From JBLNDG01 sp050261415 (GTDB lineage: Bacteria; Bacillota; Clostridia; Lutisporales; Lutisporaceae): a stretch of 44,734 nucleotides of DNA. This document shows positions 41,295 to 44,734 of this stretch, one piece after another; positions within the stretch are counted from its first letter, which is position 1; each line of letters opens with the position of its first letter. Both the position numbers and the translations under genes were made by a program. Location of the stretch: contig JBLNDG010000177.1 of the NCBI GenBank assembly GCA_050261415.1, forward strand, positions 1 through 44,734, in the 5' to 3' direction. A model generated the notes under the pieces. The model had not been told where the DNA came from, made no database searches, and saw only the letters and a program-made list of their open reading frames with translations.

Positions 41295-41996
41295 ATGGAA
41301 AAGGACTTCCTTGAATTAAAACTGGACAACTATAAACCTTTAAGGGAAATCGTATTTGAGTCAATCAGGAGTGCAATAATATCAGGCGTCTTAAAGCCGG
41401 GGGAAAGGCTGATGGAAGTGCAAATGGCCGAAAAGATGGGTGTCAGCAGGACCCCTATAAGAGAAGCAATAAGAAAGCTGGAGTTGGAAGGCTTGGTAAT
41501 AATGATACCAAGGAAGGGCGCTTATGTTGCTGATCTTTCCCTAAAAGATATCACAGATGTACTGGAGCTTAGAGCAGCCTTGGAAAGCCTGGCTTGCGGC
41601 CTGGCGGCACTTAGAATTACCGAAGAAGAAATAGAAGAGCTGGAAATGATTGCTGTACAGTTTCATCATGCCATTGAAAATGATGACTTTGAAGAAATGG
41701 TCCAGAAGGATATAGAATTCCACGATAAAATATTCAAGGCCACAAGAAATGAAAAGCTTCTGCAGATAAACAACAACCTAAGGGAACAGGTTCAAAGGTT
41801 CAGGATAATGTATATAAAGAAATCAAATAAATCAAAGGAGCTTTCAAAAGAGCACTACGAAATTGCTGAGGCAATTGCCAACAGAAATATTGATCTTGCA
41901 GAGAGGCTTGCCAAAGCGCATATAGAAAATGCTGAAAACTACATCATGAAAATGGTGGAGGATATTCCGGAGAATGTGTTAAATAAAGACAACTGA
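41295..41996 (+). CDS. GntR-family regulator with FCD domain
   Basis: A 233-residue regulator of the FadR subfamily. The N-terminal winged helix (about residues 10-78) shows VFESIRSAIISGVLKPGERL, MGVSRTPIREAIRKLELEG and PRKGAYVAD. The C-terminal all-helical FCD domain (about 85-220) has the metal-site histidines in DIEFHDKIF, SKEHYEIAEAI and AHIENAENY. It should bind a small carboxylate or similar ligand and control unknown targets. In Bacillus the gene after ispE is purR, which is a different family. ATG follows AGGGGGCG, a modest ribosome site. Confidence 0.93.
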   Translation: MEKDFLELKLDNYKPLREIVFESIRSAIISGVLKPGERLMEVQMAEKMGVSRTPIREAIRKLELEGLVIMIPRKGAYVADLSLKDITDVLELRAALESLACGLAALRITEEEIEELEMIAVQFHHAIENDDFEEMVQKDIEFHDKIFKATRNEKLLQINNNLREQVQRFRIMYIKKSNKSKELSKEHYEIAEAIANRNIDLAERLAKAHIENAENYIMKMVEDIPENVLNKDN

Positions 41997-42018
41997 AGGA
42001 AAGAAGGATTGAGCAAAA

Positions 42019-42783
42019 GTGAATGTTATAGTTCTTGCAGGAGAAAAGAAGGATAACAACACAAATAGCTTGAGTGATCAGACCCCAAGGGAAGAAAAAT
42101 TAAACAAAGCTTTATACATAATTAAGAATAAATTCATGATTGAATATGTGATTGAAACGCTGAAAAAGTCGGAATTTATAGATAAAATAGCAGTTGTGGG
42201 TCCCAAAGACAAGCTTGCACCGGTAATCGGGCATATGGTGGACTATATGGTCGAGGGCACGGATTCAATAGTGTCAAATATAATTCTGGCCTTAGAGTTT
42301 TTCCCAGGCGAAACCGAGGTTCTTATCGTTACCTCGGACATTCCCATGATAACTGTTGAAGCCATTGAGGATTTTATTGAAAGGGCACGTCTTCAGAATG
42401 TTGACCTATGCTATTCCATAATTGATAAAAAGGTGAATGATGAAAAGTATCCCGGAGTCAGAAGAACTTATGCAAGGCTGTGGGAAGGGCAGTTTACCGG
42501 AGGAAATGTATTTTACTTCAACCCCATAATAAAAGATAAATGCAAGGATTTCGTAGAGAAAATGCTGGAGTACCGGAAGAGCCCGGCTAAAATGGCTGGA
42601 ATACTCGGTTTCGGTTTTCTCATACGGCTTGCATTAGGTATCCTGACTATCAATGCCATCCAGAAAAAATGCGAAAAGCTCCTTGGTATAAAAGGTGCAG
42701 CAGTAATATCGCCTTATCCTGAGATAGGTAATGACGTAGACAGGTTGAGTGATTTGGAGGTTATCGAAAAGTATATAAGTTAA
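42019..42783 (+). CDS. Nucleotidyltransferase-like protein (MobA-like fold)
   Basis: A 254-residue protein with the Rossmann-like NTP-transferase fold: MNVIVLAGEKK at the start, ALYIIKNKFMIEYVIETLKKS, VLIVTSDIPMITVEAIEDF (the TSDxP metal site) and FTGGNVFYFNP. The N-terminal glycine-rich loop is degenerate (LAGEKKDNN rather than LAAGxGxR), so catalytic activity is uncertain. C-terminal residues about 185-215 are hydrophobic. The start is GTG at 42019 after AAGAAGGA. It lies directly after the GntR gene and before a terminator, and may be co-transcribed with ispE and the regulator. Confidence 0.82.
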   Translation: MNVIVLAGEKKDNNTNSLSDQTPREEKLNKALYIIKNKFMIEYVIETLKKSEFIDKIAVVGPKDKLAPVIGHMVDYMVEGTDSIVSNIILALEFFPGETEVLIVTSDIPMITVEAIEDFIERARLQNVDLCYSIIDKKVNDEKYPGVRRTYARLWEGQFTGGNVFYFNPIIKDKCKDFVEKMLEYRKSPAKMAGILGFGFLIRLALGILTINAIQKKCEKLLGIKGAAVISPYPEIGNDVDRLSDLEVIEKYIS

Positions 42784-42795
42784 TAAAAAACGCTG

Positions 42796-42841
42796 TAAAA
42801 GGTTCCTATTGAATGTAAGTAGTTCAATAGGAACCTTTTTT
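42796..42841 (+). terminator. Intrinsic terminator after the nucleotidyltransferase-like gene
   Basis: AAAAGGTTCCTATTGAA and TTCAATAGGAACCTTTT pair perfectly over 17 bp around a 9-nt loop and end in a T-run. Confidence 0.92.
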
Positions 42842-42939
42842 GTGTATATATGTAACTTCTTTTGCAGAAAATATGTTTTATACTGAATACCACATACGTT
42901 GGAATGCTAATGCTTGATGTTTGGACCCGAAGGAGCAGT

Positions 42940-43155
42940 GTGGAAGAAATGTTAAAAATAATTATACAGAATATTAAAGAGTTTTTCGATGCTACTGTTT
43001 TCATAACGATTTTATGCATAGGTGTTTTTGTGATAGCTGTAGACTACAGATATTTCAGAAAAATCAAATATAAAAAGGATGCGGCAATTACTCTGGCTAT
43101 TGGTATAGTTTATTTGCTGCTGCCCTTCGCACTCTTACTGATCAGTATGCTTTAG
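42940..43155 (+). CDS. Small two-helix membrane protein upstream of gerA
   Basis: About 71 residues with two predicted membrane helices (TVFITILCIGVFVIAVDY and LAIGIVYLLLPFALLLISML; the second quoted at its limit) joined by a basic loop (RYFRKIKYKKD). It resembles small proteins (CLC_0170-type) that often precede germination genes in clostridia, from memory only. The start is unsure: GTG at 42940 is 4 nt, and ATG at 42949 is 13 nt, from AAGGAG; neither spacing is ideal. It ends 12 nt before the germinant receptor gene, so the two probably form one unit. Confidence 0.72.
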   Translation: MEEMLKIIIQNIKEFFDATVFITILCIGVFVIAVDYRYFRKIKYKKDAAITLAIGIVYLLLPFALLLISML

Positions 43156-43167
43156 GGAGGTGTAAAG

Positions 43168-44734
43168 ATGGGTTTCTTTTCTACCAGGAAGACAGATAGG
43201 AACAGTAAGTATAAGAATGAAAGCGGGAAGACAGTTAATTCAACTGATATAGAAGTGAATATGAAGAGACTCAAAGAATGCCTTAGAGACTGCGAGGATA
43301 TTGTCTATAAGGAATTCAGAGTGGGTGAGGATCAAAAGCTTAAGTTCCTTCTGGTATATACTGATGGAATGATTGACAAATTGGTTGTAAACGAGGCGGT
43401 TTTAAATCATTTGATGGTCTATGTAAGGGAAGTGCCGCCAGGCCCGCTGGAAAGCACCGATGCATTGTATGAGCTTGTCAGGTATGGTTCCATTCCTGCT
43501 TCTGAGCTTACAGAAAAGGATACTCTTGAGGATGCAATACTGTCCATTCTAATAGGCGATGCAGTGCTTTTCATCGATGGTAATGAAAAATGCATTATTA
43601 TTGGTGCTAAGGGCTGGCCTACCAGATCTGTTTCGGAGCCGAACACAGAGTCCCTTATCAGGGGCCCAAGGGACGGTTTCACAGAAACCTTCAGGGTCAA
43701 TACTGCACTGGTGAGAAGAAGGATAAGAGATCACAAGCTCAAATTGAAACAGCTGAGGGTAGGGGTAAGAAGCCAAACCGATGTAGGCGTAATGTACATA
43801 GAGGATATTGCAAATCCTGCACTTGTTGAGGAAGTAAAAAGAAGAATAGGTACTATAGAAATAGATGCGATAATAGAAAGCGGATATATAGAACAGCTTA
43901 TAGAGGATAATTATTTATCACCTTTTCCACAGGTAAACGTAACTGAGAGGCCTGACGAGGTAGCGGCAGCATTGTATGAGGGCAGGGTAGCAATACTCGT
44001 GGACAATTCACCCTTTGCTCTTGTGGTGCCTACAACACTGAACAGCCTTTATCAGTCCCCGGAGGATTATTATGACCGGTGGTTCATAGCTTCGGTGCTC
44101 CGTTTTATAAGATATACCGCCAGTATAATTTCACTGGTGCTTCCGTCAATATATATTGCAGTAACGTCCTTTCAGCCGGGAATATTGCCTCTAAAGCTTG
44201 TAATCTCTATAGCGTCAGCGCGGCAGGGCATTCCTTTCCCTGCTCTTATCGAGGCGTTTCTTATGGAAGCGACTTTTGAACTGCTTAGAGAAGCCGGTTT
44301 GAGGCTTCCGATTCCTATAGGCAGTGCGATAGGAATTGTGGGAGGTATTGTTATAGGGTCTGCTGCGGTCGATGCAGGCGTTGTGAGCCCTATAATGGTT
44401 ATTATAGTTGCGATTACTGCAATATCTTCATTTTCAATACCGAACTACAGTCTGTCCGTAGGCTTCAGGATATTGAGATTCCTGCTTATGATTTTTGCCG
44501 GGATACTTGGATTGTATGGCATCATGCTGGGCTTGCTTTTGATACTGAGCCATCTTGTAAGGCTTAAGAGCTTCGGGGTTCCATACATGTCCCCATATGT
44601 CGCTTTTGTAGCCAGTGATTATAAGGACACAGTGGTAAGGGTTCCTCTGTTTATGATGGTCAGGAGGCCGTACCATCTGACTAGAAACAAAATCAGGCTT
44701 AAGAACAATAGGAACCTTATAAATCAGTTGGAAC
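43168..44734 (+). CDS. Spore germination protein, GerA family (partial at window edge)
   Basis: The A subunit of a Ger-type germinant receptor, placed in the inner spore membrane. At least 522 codons are present and the frame is still open at the window end. It starts at ATG 43168, 7 nt after GGAGG. The N-terminal soluble domain (to about residue 290) includes LVYTDGMIDKLVVNEAVLNHL, GDAVLFIDG, GWPTRSVSEPNTE and RGPRDGFTETFRVNTALVRRR. The membrane part follows with YYDRWFIASVLRFIRY, PSIYIAVTSFQPGILP, EAFLMEATFELLREAG and IPIGSAIGIVGG. B and C subunits would be expected to the right. Preceded by a small membrane protein in the same unit. Confidence 0.93.
   Translation, partial: MGFFSTRKTDRNSKYKNESGKTVNSTDIEVNMKRLKECLRDCEDIVYKEFRVGEDQKLKFLLVYTDGMIDKLVVNEAVLNHLMVYVREVPPGPLESTDALYELVRYGSIPASELTEKDTLEDAILSILIGDAVLFIDGNEKCIIIGAKGWPTRSVSEPNTESLIRGPRDGFTETFRVNTALVRRRIRDHKLKLKQLRVGVRSQTDVGVMYIEDIANPALVEEVKRRIGTIEIDAIIESGYIEQLIEDNYLSPFPQVNVTERPDEVAAALYEGRVAILVDNSPFALVVPTTLNSLYQSPEDYYDRWFIASVLRFIRYTASIISLVLPSIYIAVTSFQPGILPLKLVISIASARQGIPFPALIEAFLMEATFELLREAGLRLPIPIGSAIGIVGGIVIGSAAVDAGVVSPIMVIIVAITAISSFSIPNYSLSVGFRILRFLLMIFAGILGLYGIMLGLLLILSHLVRLKSFGVPYMSPYVAFVASDYKDTVVRVPLFMMVRRPYHLTRNKIRLKNNRNLINQLE

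Overview
The window looks like chromosome of an anaerobic, endospore-forming Firmicute of the class Clostridia. Support for this: many spore genes (four CotS-type kinase-like proteins, YabG, a SpoIID-type protein, Veg, a SPOCS/LysM protein, GerA), a clostridial histidine operon with short HisG plus HisZ, AT-rich intergenic DNA with strong GGAGG ribosome sites and several TTG starts, and a formate-tetrahydrofolate ligase relic. I see no tRNA, rRNA, CRISPR array, transposase or phage gene. Genus assignment (a Ruminiclostridium/Acetivibrio-like lineage) is only a guess.

Layout. 1-6154: an M32 carboxypeptidase, then two cyclic-di-GMP proteins on the minus strand (PAS-GGDEF-EAL and PAS-GGDEF-HD-GYP). 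6155-14187: a complete histidine operon, hisZ-G-D-C-B-H-A-F-IE, tightly packed and often overlapping. Its ~290-nt leader holds a 21-residue leader peptide with three consecutive His codons, competing stems and an intrinsic terminator, which looks like a ribosome-mediated his attenuator. 14307-18954: a mannose-1-phosphate guanylyltransferase, a large lipoprotein and a family-4 glycosyltransferase. 19398-26479: a spore-coat cluster of four CotS-like genes (one an apparent pseudokinase), a small coiled-coil protein, yabG, and a SpoIID-type domain fused to an amidase domain that has lost its zinc ligands.

26553-27470 is a decayed fhs pseudogene with a frameshift and two internal deletions. Veg follows. 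Between veg and the SPOCS/LysM-ispE block lies a metabolic segment: arginine deiminase pathway (arcA, ornithine carbamoyltransferase, carbamate kinase), a cupin-type HTH regulator, a DUF819 membrane protein, an M19 dipeptidase, a two-gene sensor-like pair and a uracil/xanthine permease. Copies of a ~200-bp dispersed repeat lie in opposite orientation at the two outer sides (28226-28413 and 39824-40030). Two more copies lie at 18986-19216 and 31002-31167. A second, GGCAAT/ATTGCC-rich repeat occurs at 20389-20480 and 40264-40359.

40054-40168 can fold as a three-way-junction RNA ending in a U-rich tract. The window closes with ispE, a GntR-family regulator, a nucleotidyltransferase-like protein, a small membrane protein and a gerA-family germinant receptor gene that runs off the right edge.

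The strongest leads are the his attenuator, the three-way-junction RNA, the dispersed repeat families and their relation to the arc segment, and the catalytically degenerate spore proteins.
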